64,000 nucleotides of DNA, from the NCBI GenBank assembly GCA_963801985.1, contig CAWDGV010000012.1, forward strand, positions 372,001 to 436,000, in the 5' to 3' direction. The DNA is from JABDQZ01 sp963801985. Lineage in GTDB: Bacteria; Pseudomonadota; Gammaproteobacteria; Chromatiales; Chromatiaceae. The notes below the pieces were generated by a model that was not told the origin of the DNA, made no database searches, and was given only the letters and a program-made list of their open reading frames with translations. The number at the start of each line of letters is the position of its first letter. Positions within the stretch are counted from its first letter, which is position 1. Position numbers and translations under genes: made by a program. Below, one piece after another: positions 44,665 to 53,289 of the stretch.

Positions 44665-45196
44665 ATGGATTTATTCACAAACCCCGATTTTAGACACATT
44701 CCTTGGAATAAAGGGAAAATTACTGGCCAAAAACCTGCACTGAAGCTTAAGGAGATTTGGGCGATAAGAATCCGTCTCCAACTAGCAAATAAGGTACGTG
44801 ATCTGGCTCTATTTAATTTGGCACTGGACAGCAAGTTACGTGGCTGTGACCTGGTAAGGATGCGCGTCAAAGACGTAGCGCATGGAAACTCGGTCAACAA
44901 ACGAGCTGTCATTCTTCAACAGAAAACCCATGAGCCTGTCCAATTCGAAATAACCACCCAGACCAGGCAATATGCCAGGATCGTAAAAAGTGGGTATCAC
45001 AAATCGGTCTAGAGACCCATCCGAATATGGTACTCACTCGTTACGGAGAACCAAAGTTTCACTGATATACCGAAAAACAAAGAACCTCAGAGCTGTTCAA
45101 TTACTCTTGGGGCATAAAAGCCTGGAAAGTACGGTAAAGTACCTTGGAATTGAAGTTGATGATGCCCTTGAGATGTCTGAGAATATGGAAATCTAA
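44665..45196 (+). pseudogene. Degraded short tyrosine recombinase
   Basis: Two frames (44665-45012 and 44990-45196) together resemble a short tyrosine integrase family of about 200 residues. The first has the N-terminal WNKGK and LDSKLRGCDLVRMRVKDV (catalytic Arg region) and the TQTR segment; the second has GTHSLRRTK (HxxR), LLGHKSLESTVKYLGIEVDDALE (GH and Tyr region). Family members normally have about 30 more residues between TQTR and RQYARIV, which are missing here in frame. A lost base near 44990 and a duplicated GA near 45011 break the frame further. It cannot encode a working recombinase. Confidence 0.75.
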
Positions 45197-45252
45197 TATT
45201 ACCGGGCTGACATTGATTTTCAGCCGTTAGTGACAGACGAGATCATTTTTAA

Positions 45253-46029
45253 ATGGAAGATAAATTTAAGCAATTATTTGATTTAGGAGAAGCCACCAGA
45301 TCCCCAAAATGGCCAGATTATTTACAATATGGCTTTGATGATCAAGACACACCTGGATTAATTAAGCTGGTTCTGGATATGGAATTGCACAATGCTCATA
45401 GCCAAAGTAATGATGTCTGGATTCCCTTACACAGTTGGCGCACTTTGGGGCAAATTGGCAGCCCTAAAGCGGTGGAACCATTAGTCTCAATGTTCGATTA
45501 CCTTGAAAAAGATGACTGGGCACTATCTGAATTACCGATAGTTATGGGTATGATTGGTGAGGAATCACTCGATTTATTATCTGAATATCTACTTCAAACT
45601 GACCACCCTGAATTTGCAAGAGTGATGGCTGCTGACGGCATCAAACAAGTTGCTATCCGATATCCCGGTACCAAAGAAAGAGTGGTTTCAATTTTATCGG
45701 GATATTTAGAAAACCCAGACATGAAAACCACTATTTTCAATGCAATTGTGACAGGCTACTTGATAGACCTTAACGCAATTGAATCGATAGATATCATCAG
45801 AAAACTCTATGCAGAAGGGTTAGCTGATCTTGCACATTGCGGTGATATTGAAGATATTGAAATTGAATTTGGCATAAGGCTTGAGCGCTCGACTCCAGCA
45901 AAAAATAATTTATTTCATGATTTTGACGAACCTCCACCATTTATGGAACGAGCCACACCCAAAATTGGCAGAAATGATCCCTGTCCATGCGGTAGTGGAA
46001 AAAAATATAAAAAATGCTGTCTTAATTGA
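45253..46029 (+). CDS. DUF1186/HEAT-like protein with a C-terminal SEC-C zinc motif
   Basis: A 258-residue soluble protein. The N-terminal two-thirds is helical with a HEAT-like repeat pattern (LHSWRTLGQIGSPKAVEPLVSMFDYLEKDDWALSELP; LPIVMGMIGEESLDLLSEYL) as in DUF1186 proteins. The C-terminus, IGRNDPCPCGSGKKYKKCCLN, is a SEC-C zinc-binding motif with the CxCx8CC ligands, found in SecA and many accessory proteins. It is the only fully intact cargo-type gene on the island; function unknown. Confidence 0.8.
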   Translation: MEDKFKQLFDLGEATRSPKWPDYLQYGFDDQDTPGLIKLVLDMELHNAHSQSNDVWIPLHSWRTLGQIGSPKAVEPLVSMFDYLEKDDWALSELPIVMGMIGEESLDLLSEYLLQTDHPEFARVMAADGIKQVAIRYPGTKERVVSILSGYLENPDMKTTIFNAIVTGYLIDLNAIESIDIIRKLYAEGLADLAHCGDIEDIEIEFGIRLERSTPAKNNLFHDFDEPPPFMERATPKIGRNDPCPCGSGKKYKKCCLN

Positions 46030-46154
46030 TGTGGTGACTTCACGACGCTTTATGTCAGAAAAATCTTACAGAAATAACCTTGTCCTTCGAGTAATATTGT
46101 CTGGATCAGGTTGATAACGGACAAAATATTAGTGCTTATAGTTATATTCGGAAA

Positions 46155-46431
46155 ATGATTCGAAGCGACATAAAGGAATTTCGTAAGATCCCAAACGTCG
46201 GTGTTGTAATTGAGAAAAAACTGAAAACTTTGGGAATGTGCGAACCAATAGATTTGGTAGGTAAAGACCCATATCAACTTTATAAAGACCTTTGTCGGAT
46301 CACAAAAAAAGAAACATGATCCATGTGTTTTAGATGTCTTTATTTCTGCTGTTAGGTATATAGAGGGAGGTCCCCCTAAAAAATGGTGGGAATATACAGC
46401 AGAAAGAAAAAGTCATTCTAGTACAGAGTAA
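46155..46431 (+). pseudogene. Cdd1/pathogenicity-locus helix-hairpin-helix protein, frameshifted
   Basis: The frame from ATG 46155 encodes FRKIPNVGVVIEKKLKTLGM... and LYKDLCRITKK, a helix-hairpin-helix pattern of the Cdd1 family, and then meets a stop at 46317. The next frame from about 46312 continues the family pattern KHDPCVLDVFISAVRYIEGGPPKKWWEYTAERK to a stop at 46429-46431. Removing one A from the A7 run at 46304-46310 restores a protein of about 91 residues. Too short and broken to appear as one gene; function of the family is unclear. Confidence 0.7.
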
Positions 46432-46476
46432 TTGATATTAATAAGACAAAATCAGAAATTTTCAAATCATATTTCG

Positions 46477-46584
46477 TCAGCAGGTTTCACTGATTGATAA
46501 AATAAGGCAAGCAACCCTTACCGTAGTGCCATATTCTGATACAACTCTCTGAGCCATCTCTCGTCTCCGAGATGGCTTTACCAC
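46477..46584 (-). pseudogene. IS3-family orfB, N-terminal fragment
   Basis: From GTG 46584 the frame reads VKPSRRREMAQRVVSEYGTTVRVACLILSISETC and then a stop at 46477-46479. KPSRRREMA and SISETC are typical of the start of IS3-group OrfB, which should continue for more than 250 residues. It overlaps the end of orfA in the -1 frame. Confidence 0.75.
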
Positions 46585-46844
46585 TTTTTTTCAATTACCT
46601 CACGAGCGATCTCGGCCTTGAGCTTTTCTTCAGCATACATTTTTTTAAGCCGACGATTCTCATCCTCCAGTTCCTTCATTCGTTTCATCAGCGAGACATC
46701 CATGCCGCCGAATTTAGCTCGCCACTTGTAAAAAGTTGCGTCACTCATGCCATGTTCCCGACAAAGCTCGGTGACAGGCGTACCACTTTCATTTTGCTTG
46801 AGGATCGCCAGAATCTGGCTGTCTGTATAACGTGATTTTTTCAT
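46578..46844 (-). CDS. IS3-family transposase OrfA
   Basis: An 88-residue OrfA of normal length. A helix-turn-helix (YTDSQILAILKQNESGTPVTELCREHGMSDATFYKWRAKFGG) is followed by a leucine-zipper-like segment (MKRMKELEDENRRLKKMYAEEKLKAEIAREVIEKKW). Near its end the run A-AAA-AAG (46590-46584, minus strand) is a classic -1 slippery site for making the OrfAB fusion, but the downstream orfB is truncated. Confidence 0.9.
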   Translation of the reverse strand: MKKSRYTDSQILAILKQNESGTPVTELCREHGMSDATFYKWRAKFGGMDVSLMKRMKELEDENRRLKKMYAEEKLKAEIAREVIEKKW

Positions 46845-46914
46845 AGAAAACTCCTGTTTTTAGTTTACGAGAATTTTCTACTTAAAACTCCGATTACTTT
46901 TCGGGGGGATTACA

Positions 46915-47036
46915 TTAGCACCGCAGAAACGAGCATAGCGAGTTAATCCCGATGATCTGCCATTTAAAGCAAGTTTCAGAACCCGAGATAAAATCAAAAT
47001 GGCCGGTTCGACAAGGTGCGTTAGCACCGCAGAAAC
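46915..47036 (+). repeat. Pair of 16-base direct repeats between the IS end and gltA
   Basis: TTAGCACCGCAGAAAC occurs at 46915-46930, immediately next to the IS end, and at 47021-47036, just past the gltA stop. The second copy forms part of a GGTGC-GTTA-GCACC hairpin (47015-47028). No target-site role is proven. Confidence 0.6.
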
Positions 47037-47047
47037 ATGGAGTTGTC

Positions 47048-48334
47048 TTAGCGCTGGTCCATGGGCACATAGTCCGTTTTCGTATTTCCCGTATAGATCT
47101 GGCGTGGCCGTGAAATACGGCCGTTTGGCATCTGATGTTGCTCCCACCAGTGTGCTATCCAGCCTGGCAGTCTGCCTATAGCGAACATGACCGTGAACAT
47201 ATCTGTTGGTATGCCGAGGGCGCGCAAGATGATGCCACTATAGAAATCTACGTTCGGGTAGAGTTTGCGTTCGATAAAGTAGGGATCCTCCAGGGCAATC
47301 TCTTCCAGCTTGCGGGCGATATCCAAAAGCGGATCATTGCGGTTCATGTCGCGTAGAAGGGCCTGAGCCTGCTCTGATAGTATGCGCGCGCGTGGATCAA
47401 AATTCTTATATACCCGGTGACCAAAACCCATCAGGCGTACGCCGCTCTGCTTGTCCTTGGCCAGCTTCACGTACGCTTCAGGCGTCATATTGCCTTCATG
47501 GATTTCCTGCAGCATGCGCATGACCGCCACATTGGCACCACCGTGTAATGGTCCCCACAGCGCCGACACGCCTGCAGAGCAGGATGCGAACACGTTGGCG
47601 TGGCTGGAGCCTACCATGCGGACAGTTGAGGTCGAACAATTCTGTTCATGATCTGCATGCAAAATTAGCAGGAGCGTTAGGGCGGCACGCTCGGTATCGC
47701 TACATTCGTACTGCTCATAAGGTTGTGAAAACATCATGTGCATGAAATTGGGCACGTAGAGTAGCCGCGGGTCAGGATAGATAAACGGCTGCCCCTGGGA
47801 GTGGCGAAAGGCGTAAGCGGCGATGGTGCGCACTTTACTGATCAGGCGAGCTGCTGCGTTACGAAAGCTCTCTGGATCCTCAATTTCCATAAGTTCCGGG
47901 TAGAAGCATGACATGGCGTTGATCATCGCAGACAGGATGGCCATGGGTGGTGCCTTACGCGGAAAACCTTCGAAGTGGTGCTTCATGCCTTCGTCGAGAT
48001 TGGCATGTTTGCGCAGGTCAACCACGAAATCGTCGTATTCCTGCCTGACCGGCAGACTGCCAAAGATGAGCAACCAGGCCACTTCGATAAAGTTCGGTGA
48101 CTGGGCAAACTGCTCGATGGGAATACCCCGGTAACGCAGAATGCCTTTCTCACCGTCGATGAAGGTAATGGCACTTTGGCAGCTGCCGGTGTTAACGTAG
48201 CCAGGGTCCAGGGTAATGAGTCCGCTTTGACTGCGTAACTGGCCAATATCGAGACCCCGCTCGTTTTCGGAGCCCTGCAGGACATCCAGTTCATAGTTAC
48301 GTCCGGCGAATGATAAATTGGCTGTTTCGTTCAT
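47048..48334 (-). CDS. gltA: Citrate synthase
   Basis: A 428-residue citrate synthase, close in length and sequence to the E. coli enzyme, which condenses oxaloacetate and acetyl-CoA. Catalytic residues are seen as His in LWGPLHGGAN, His in MGFGHRVYKNFDPRA and Asp in YPNVDFYSG. GGAGGTAATGCC precedes the ATG, giving a strong SD. The gene is intact and marks the return to core genome after the island. Confidence 0.97.
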   Translation of the reverse strand: MNETANLSFAGRNYELDVLQGSENERGLDIGQLRSQSGLITLDPGYVNTGSCQSAITFIDGEKGILRYRGIPIEQFAQSPNFIEVAWLLIFGSLPVRQEYDDFVVDLRKHANLDEGMKHHFEGFPRKAPPMAILSAMINAMSCFYPELMEIEDPESFRNAAARLISKVRTIAAYAFRHSQGQPFIYPDPRLLYVPNFMHMMFSQPYEQYECSDTERAALTLLLILHADHEQNCSTSTVRMVGSSHANVFASCSAGVSALWGPLHGGANVAVMRMLQEIHEGNMTPEAYVKLAKDKQSGVRLMGFGHRVYKNFDPRARILSEQAQALLRDMNRNDPLLDIARKLEEIALEDPYFIERKLYPNVDFYSGIILRALGIPTDMFTVMFAIGRLPGWIAHWWEQHQMPNGRISRPRQIYTGNTKTDYVPMDQR

Positions 48335-48901
48335 GGCATTACCTCCTGGTTTCCATGGGGACGTTTAACACGTTCCACAATTCAAAACAATTGGCAATAT
48401 CTGTACCGGTTTTTTGAATTGGCTTAAATTATCGAGAAGGCGACTGAAAAAGGACTATGCGATAGGCAGTAACGCCCAAGGCGCACGCGTTTGCGCCAAA
48501 TTGATAGCCAGTCGCGCACCAGTCTGGTGCGAATTGGATTTACATTGCCTCCCAAATGAACATTCAGCTACTGATGCTGTGTGCTCAATTCCTGGTTTTA
48601 ATATTAAGAAAAGGCTTAGCCATTAATAAATAAAAATGTGTGGTTTCAAACTATTGGAAAATAAAAAGTACAGAATTTTCCAAATGATAAGGTTTAATGA
48701 AGTATTTTCTGAATCGAATTCATCCGTTGATAATGGCGGATACATCCACGTCACTGACTAGAAATATCACTGAACAGACCGCTAGAGAACGTTTGCTATT
48801 TCTGCTTAACCAAAAAGGCATGTCAAAGAGTCCACTTTCCCCATTCTGGTTCAGATCAAGGCAACGACGAAAACAGGGACTCTGATATATGCTTGACAGG
48901 G
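48335..48901. other. 567-base intergenic region between gltA and the first RND module
   Basis: This stretch holds the divergent upstream regions. Two hairpins lie close together: GGCGCA-CGCGTT-TGCGCC (48480-48497) and the 7-3-7 palindrome 48515-48531. A 62-codon frame (48697-48885) with TEQTARERLLFLLNQKG weakly resembles the first helix of an HTH regulator and may be a remnant; I do not call it a gene. The rest is AT-rich with no gene visible. Confidence 0.6.
48515..48531. promoter_or_regulatory. NtrC-box-like palindrome upstream of gltA and the RND module
   Basis: CGCACCA-GTC-TGGTGCG contains GCACCA-N3-TGGTGC, which matches the NtrC enhancer consensus. It is about 180 bases upstream of the gltA start codon. 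I saw no good sigma-54 promoter nearby on either strand, so the role is uncertain; a plain hairpin is the alternative. Confidence 0.4.
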
Positions 48902-50152
48902 ATGTCGAGAAGGTGGATCAATGTCCTAAAATTACTCAGGTGTCCGACATTGAAACTGCTACGCCCTGTCTTGCTTATTCTGCTGCTTACAGCATTTTCC
49001 GCCATTGCCTGGCAGGTTTATACGCGGATTGAGTCCGGCAGTGAGGTAAGGCAGACCAAAGCCGAAACTGACAGGCCTGTTCCTGTCATAACTGCACCAA
49101 TAGAAAAAGGCCCCATTGCCTTGATACGTCATTTTAATGGCACGCTTGAATCGTATGCGGAATTTATTGTTTCACCAAAAGTGGGTGGCATTATTCAGAA
49201 CATCTCTATCAACATGGGTGATGCGGTTAAAAGAGGACAAATAGTAGCCCGGCTTGACAGTGCTGAATTTGGCCAGACAGTTATCCAGGCAGAGGCCGAG
49301 CTTGAAGTAGCGAAGGCCAATTTACAGGAAGCTAAAAGCCTGCTTAAAATTACCAAACGTGAACTCAAGCGTATCGACAAGCTCAGTGAACGCGGCGTCA
49401 GTTCTGCTTCTCAGCGTGATATCGCACAGGCAGATCAATTGATCAAACAAGCGCATGTTCAGGTCACTGAAGCTGAACTGGCGCGCGCTAAAGCGCAGCT
49501 TGAAACAGCGCATATTCGTCGTGATTACACGAATGTAACAGCCGAGTGGCACGGGGACGATGAGCAGCGACTGGTGGCCGAACGATTTGTTGATGAAGGT
49601 GAAACGGTGGACGCCAATACGCCGCTGTTAAAAATCGTAACACTCAACCCGATCACTGCGGTTGTGCATGTCACTGAAAAAGAATATGCCGGTTTAATCA
49701 CAGGACAGCAGGTCTTATTAACCACAGACGCTTATCCAGGTAAACAGTTTCCCGGCCGCATCGAACGCATTGCCCCGGTTTTTCGTGAAGCAACCCGCCA
49801 GGCGCGCATCGAAGTACAGATAGACAATCCTGAGCAGAAACTCAAACCCGGCATGTTTGCACGCGCCGAAGTAATGCTTAGCCAGTTGGAGAAAGCTACC
49901 ATCATTCCACTACAGGCATTGACCCGCCGCGATGACAGGCAGGGTATTTTTCTCCTGTCCGATGATGCTCAAACAGTGGTATGGAAAACGGTGGAAACCG
50001 GCATACAGCAGGATAACCGATTACAAATTCTTGATGAATCACTACACGGTCAGGTTATTACGCTTGGCCAGCAGCTACTTAAAGATGGTTCCAGTATCAT
50101 CCTGCCAGATGAGAAGCCGGATCATATCAACAGCCCGGCCAAAGCCCAATGA
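48902..50152 (+). CDS. RND efflux periplasmic adaptor (membrane fusion protein)
   Basis: A protein of about 416 residues. An N-terminal membrane segment (about 20-42) is followed by a biotinyl-lipoyl half (FIVSPKVGGIIQNISINMGDAVKRGQIVARLDSAEF), a long alpha-hairpin (EAELEVAKANLQEAKSLLK... to QLETAHIRRDYTNVTA), the second lipoyl half and a beta-barrel (IERIAPVFREATRQARIEVQI, LKPGMFARAEV). It bridges the RND pump to an outer-membrane channel. The start is uncertain (TTG 48893 or ATG 48902). The stop overlaps the pump gene by 4 bases. No TolC-type gene is in the window. Confidence 0.9.
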   Translation: MSRRWINVLKLLRCPTLKLLRPVLLILLLTAFSAIAWQVYTRIESGSEVRQTKAETDRPVPVITAPIEKGPIALIRHFNGTLESYAEFIVSPKVGGIIQNISINMGDAVKRGQIVARLDSAEFGQTVIQAEAELEVAKANLQEAKSLLKITKRELKRIDKLSERGVSSASQRDIAQADQLIKQAHVQVTEAELARAKAQLETAHIRRDYTNVTAEWHGDDEQRLVAERFVDEGETVDANTPLLKIVTLNPITAVVHVTEKEYAGLITGQQVLLTTDAYPGKQFPGRIERIAPVFREATRQARIEVQIDNPEQKLKPGMFARAEVMLSQLEKATIIPLQALTRRDDRQGIFLLSDDAQTVVWKTVETGIQQDNRLQILDESLHGQVITLGQQLLKDGSSIILPDEKPDHINSPAKAQ

Positions 50153-53100
50153 ATCTCGCCCGCGCCAGTGTAGGGCGCCCAGTGTTTGCCAGCATGGTGA
50201 CGTTAATCATTGTGGTTTTGGGACTGGTCTCATTAAGTCGATTGCAAATTGATCTGCTGCCTGCCATCGAATTACCAACGCTGACAGTACGGACGCAATA
50301 TGAAGGCGCCGATCCTGTCGTGATGGAAAGCCTGGTTACCCGGATCGTTGAGGAAATTGTCGCCACAGTGCCGGGTGTCGAGGAACTCACATCAACGTCC
50401 TACGAGGGCAACAGCAGCGTCAAGGTCAGCTTTAGCTGGGGCACATCGATTGATGCGGTTGCGGTGGATGTACGCGCAACGCTGGAAGATGAGATCAACG
50501 AACTGCCGGATGACGTGGTGGGTCCCCGGGTGAGTAAATTTGATGTAGATACTTTTCCGGTGGTCATACTGGGTATATCCAGCAAGCTTGACCCGGTTGA
50601 ACTCACCGAGATTGTTGAAAACCAGATTCGCTATCGATTTGCGCGGATTGCCGGCGTTGCACAGGTTGATCCCTGGGGCAGTTTTAATCGTGAAGTCCGG
50701 GTTGAGCTGGACCCGGCACGGATTAATGCATTTGGCCTGTCTCTGGATACGGTGCTGGATGCAATACGTGATGCCAACCTGGATAGACCGGCAGGTAAAA
50801 TCCAGCAGGGCACTTACGAAGTGACATTGCGGGCACCGGCTGAATTTACATCATTACAGCAAATCAGCGAGACCATGATTTCCCGTCATGAAGGTGTCGT
50901 GGTCACGCTTGGCCAGGTCGCCAAGATAAAGGATACCTACGAAAAACAAAGCAGAATCATCCGCGTAAATGGTGAATTGGGGCTACGTATCGCCATACGT
51001 AAACAACCAGAGGCCAATACCGTGGAAGTCGCCAAGCGCGTACTGGCAGAAGTTGAATCGGTTAACCGGGAATTTCCGCAGATCCAGGTCGTGCCGGTGA
51101 CCAACCAGGGCAATTTTATTGAACGTTCCATCAGGAATGTCTCTCAGTCTGTACTTTATGGCGGTATGCTGGCGGTATTGGTCTTATTGTTTTTTCTGCG
51201 CAACTTGCGCAGTACTTTAGTCATTTCGCTGTCGATCCCCATATCCATTATTGCAACTTTCGCCCTGCTTTATTTTAGTGGCTTCACGCTCAACCTGATG
51301 ACACTGGGCGGACTGGCACTTGGCGTTGGCATGATGGTCGACAGCTCTGTGGTCGTACTTGAAAATATCTTCAGGCGTCAGCAGGAGCATGCAGAAATAG
51401 CGGGGCAGGCAGCTGTTAATGGTACCCAGGAAGTCGCAGCAGCGGTCATCGCAGGTACTTTGACAACACTGGTGATATTCCTGCCATTGATATTCGTGCA
51501 GGGCGTTACGGGAGAACTCTTCAAGGAACTGGCTTATGTCATCATGTTTTCCCTGCTTTGTGCATTACTGGTTGCACTTGGACTGTTACCGGTACTGGCA
51601 GCAAAGTTGCTCAAGCAAAAAACACTGACTGACAAAACAGCCAAAAGTATCGCGAACCAGGCGGGCAGCATGCTCGACAGGTTAAGCAAGGCTTATCATG
51701 ATTTACTGCTTTATACGCTAAAGCACCGCTTTATCACCATTTTTTTATCGGTTGCCATGTTTGTGGCTGTGCTGTTTCTGACACCCTACATTGGCACCGA
51801 GTTTTTGCCGCCCAGTGATGAAGGTGAGGTTCGGATCACCGGCGAAATGGAAGTCGGCACGCATCTGGACCTGATTGATAAGCAGGCATTAGTACTGGAA
51901 AAAAAGGCCTATCCGCTGGTACCCGAAGCCGTATCTTCGGTTGTCAGCGTGATGGCATCTGGCACCCGGGGCAGCTCTAAAGCACGCGTTGAAATCAACA
52001 TGAGCCTGTTACCTGCTGCCCAGCGTGAGCGCTCCAACAAGGTCATTGCAGACGACTTGCGCAAGCAACTGGACGGCACGATAGCGGGCATGAAAATCCG
52101 TACTCGAGCACCACAGGGACAGTTTCTGCTTGAACGCCTGCTGTCCACCACAGAAGGTGTCACGGTAGAGGTGCGCGGATACGACCTGGATACACTCAAC
52201 CTGCTTTCCAGCCAGGTTTCAGAGAGTATTGGTGATATTGCAGGTGTTACCGATGTTGAATTGAGCAGAGAGGCAGGTATTCCGCAGCAGGAAATCCATA
52301 TTGACCGGGCAAAAATAGCTGATATGGGATTGAGCGTGCGGGATATTCTGACCGTTATTGAAACTGCTGTAGCAGGTTCCAAGGCTGGCGAGTACCGTGT
52401 CGAGGGAAATTCCTATCGGATTCTTGTGCAGCTGGAAGATGCAGAGAATCGTTCGATAGACGAAATTCTCGATCTTAGCGTGCAGTCTCCAGGCAATGAA
52501 AAAATTGCATTGCGCAACCTGGTAAGTTCAAAAAGAAATGAAGGCCCGGTGACTATCCAGCGCAAGGACCGGCAACGGCTGGTTACTGTCACCGCCAATG
52601 TCTCGGGCAGGGACCTGGGTTCAGTGGCCAACGATATTCAGAAACGCCTGGATGCGATTGCCCGACCCCCTGCTTATGACCTGGTTATTTCCGGTAACTA
52701 CGAGGAACAACAGAAATCCTTCGATCAATTGATCGTCTCTTTAAGCCTGGCGCTTTTACTGGTTTACATGGTACTGGCTGCACAATACGAATCCCTGCGA
52801 GATCCCCTGATCGTCATGTTCTCCGTACCACTGGCAGCTATTGGCGTCATCCTGACATTGTTTCTCACCAATACCACGATGAATCTTCAATCAGCAATTG
52901 GCTGCATCATGCTCGGCGGTATCGTAGTTAATAATGCGATTTTGCTGGTTGACCAGGCCGGCCGGCTAAGACGCTCAGGCATGGAAATTTCTGCGGCACT
53001 TGCAGAAGCAGGTAGACGTCGTTTACGTCCCATACTGATGACCACTCTGACCACGATACTGGCCCTGTTACCACTGGCTCTTGGTATCGGGGAAGGCGCA

Positions 53101-53229
53101 GATGCACAAGCTCCCCTGGCGCGTGTCGTTATTGGCGGACTGACTGCCTCTACATTGATTACATTGGTCTTTGTGCCAGTGGTTTATACGCTGTTTCATT
53201 CCAGGAACAGTTTTTTTACAAGACGATAA
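50149..53229 (+). CDS. HAE-type RND efflux permease (first module)
   Basis: A 1,026-residue inner-membrane proton-driven pump with twelve helices and two large periplasmic loops. It has the standard opening (LARASVGRPVFASMVTLIIVVLGLVSLSRLQIDLLPAIELPTL), TM4 with GVGMMVDSSVVVLENIFRR, and a second half starting LKHRFITIFLSVAMFV. The TM4 Asp pair seen in AcrB (DD) is DS here; one Asp is kept. The ATG overlaps the adaptor stop. Substrates cannot be predicted. Confidence 0.93.
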   Translation: MNLARASVGRPVFASMVTLIIVVLGLVSLSRLQIDLLPAIELPTLTVRTQYEGADPVVMESLVTRIVEEIVATVPGVEELTSTSYEGNSSVKVSFSWGTSIDAVAVDVRATLEDEINELPDDVVGPRVSKFDVDTFPVVILGISSKLDPVELTEIVENQIRYRFARIAGVAQVDPWGSFNREVRVELDPARINAFGLSLDTVLDAIRDANLDRPAGKIQQGTYEVTLRAPAEFTSLQQISETMISRHEGVVVTLGQVAKIKDTYEKQSRIIRVNGELGLRIAIRKQPEANTVEVAKRVLAEVESVNREFPQIQVVPVTNQGNFIERSIRNVSQSVLYGGMLAVLVLLFFLRNLRSTLVISLSIPISIIATFALLYFSGFTLNLMTLGGLALGVGMMVDSSVVVLENIFRRQQEHAEIAGQAAVNGTQEVAAAVIAGTLTTLVIFLPLIFVQGVTGELFKELAYVIMFSLLCALLVALGLLPVLAAKLLKQKTLTDKTAKSIANQAGSMLDRLSKAYHDLLLYTLKHRFITIFLSVAMFVAVLFLTPYIGTEFLPPSDEGEVRITGEMEVGTHLDLIDKQALVLEKKAYPLVPEAVSSVVSVMASGTRGSSKARVEINMSLLPAAQRERSNKVIADDLRKQLDGTIAGMKIRTRAPQGQFLLERLLSTTEGVTVEVRGYDLDTLNLLSSQVSESIGDIAGVTDVELSREAGIPQQEIHIDRAKIADMGLSVRDILTVIETAVAGSKAGEYRVEGNSYRILVQLEDAENRSIDEILDLSVQSPGNEKIALRNLVSSKRNEGPVTIQRKDRQRLVTVTANVSGRDLGSVANDIQKRLDAIARPPAYDLVISGNYEEQQKSFDQLIVSLSLALLLVYMVLAAQYESLRDPLIVMFSVPLAAIGVILTLFLTNTTMNLQSAIGCIMLGGIVVNNAILLVDQAGRLRRSGMEISAALAEAGRRRLRPILMTTLTTILALLPLALGIGEGADAQAPLARVVIGGLTASTLITLVFVPVVYTLFHSRNSFFTRR

Positions 53230-53289
53230 GCAGGATATTCAATTAAAGTGTGCTGGCTTAAATTCCAGCTGGATTCAGGGAGGCACGGC

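Larger units (their letters stand above)
42757..46914 (+). mobile_element. Decayed tRNA-Ser-associated genomic island
   Basis: The segment begins at the 3' end of an intact tRNA-Ser, carries a tyrosine integrase as its first gene, and continues through a second integrase remnant, a DUF1186/SEC-C protein, a frameshifted Cdd1-type gene and a truncated IS3 element. Several lesions show decay. I saw no second copy of the tRNA 3' end before gltA, so the right boundary is set only by the IS end near 46914. Confidence 0.7.
46477..46914 (-). mobile_element. Truncated IS3-family insertion sequence
   Basis: The element reads on the minus strand from a probable left end (TGTAATCCCCCC, 46914-46903) through a complete orfA and the first 35 codons of orfB, then stops matching at about 46480. 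The missing part is most of the transposase and the right end, so it cannot move by itself. Confidence 0.8.

Noticed and set aside
47015..47028. GGTGC-GTTA-GCACC hairpin as a gltA terminator
   Set aside because: The stem is only 5 bp and no T-run follows on the minus strand, so it is weak evidence of termination.
48697..48885. A 62-codon frame with TEQTARERLLFLLNQKG resembling the first helix of an HTH regulator
   Set aside because: After this segment the product has no HTH pattern, the SD is weak and the match is too short. At most a remnant, so I only mention it in the intergenic entry.
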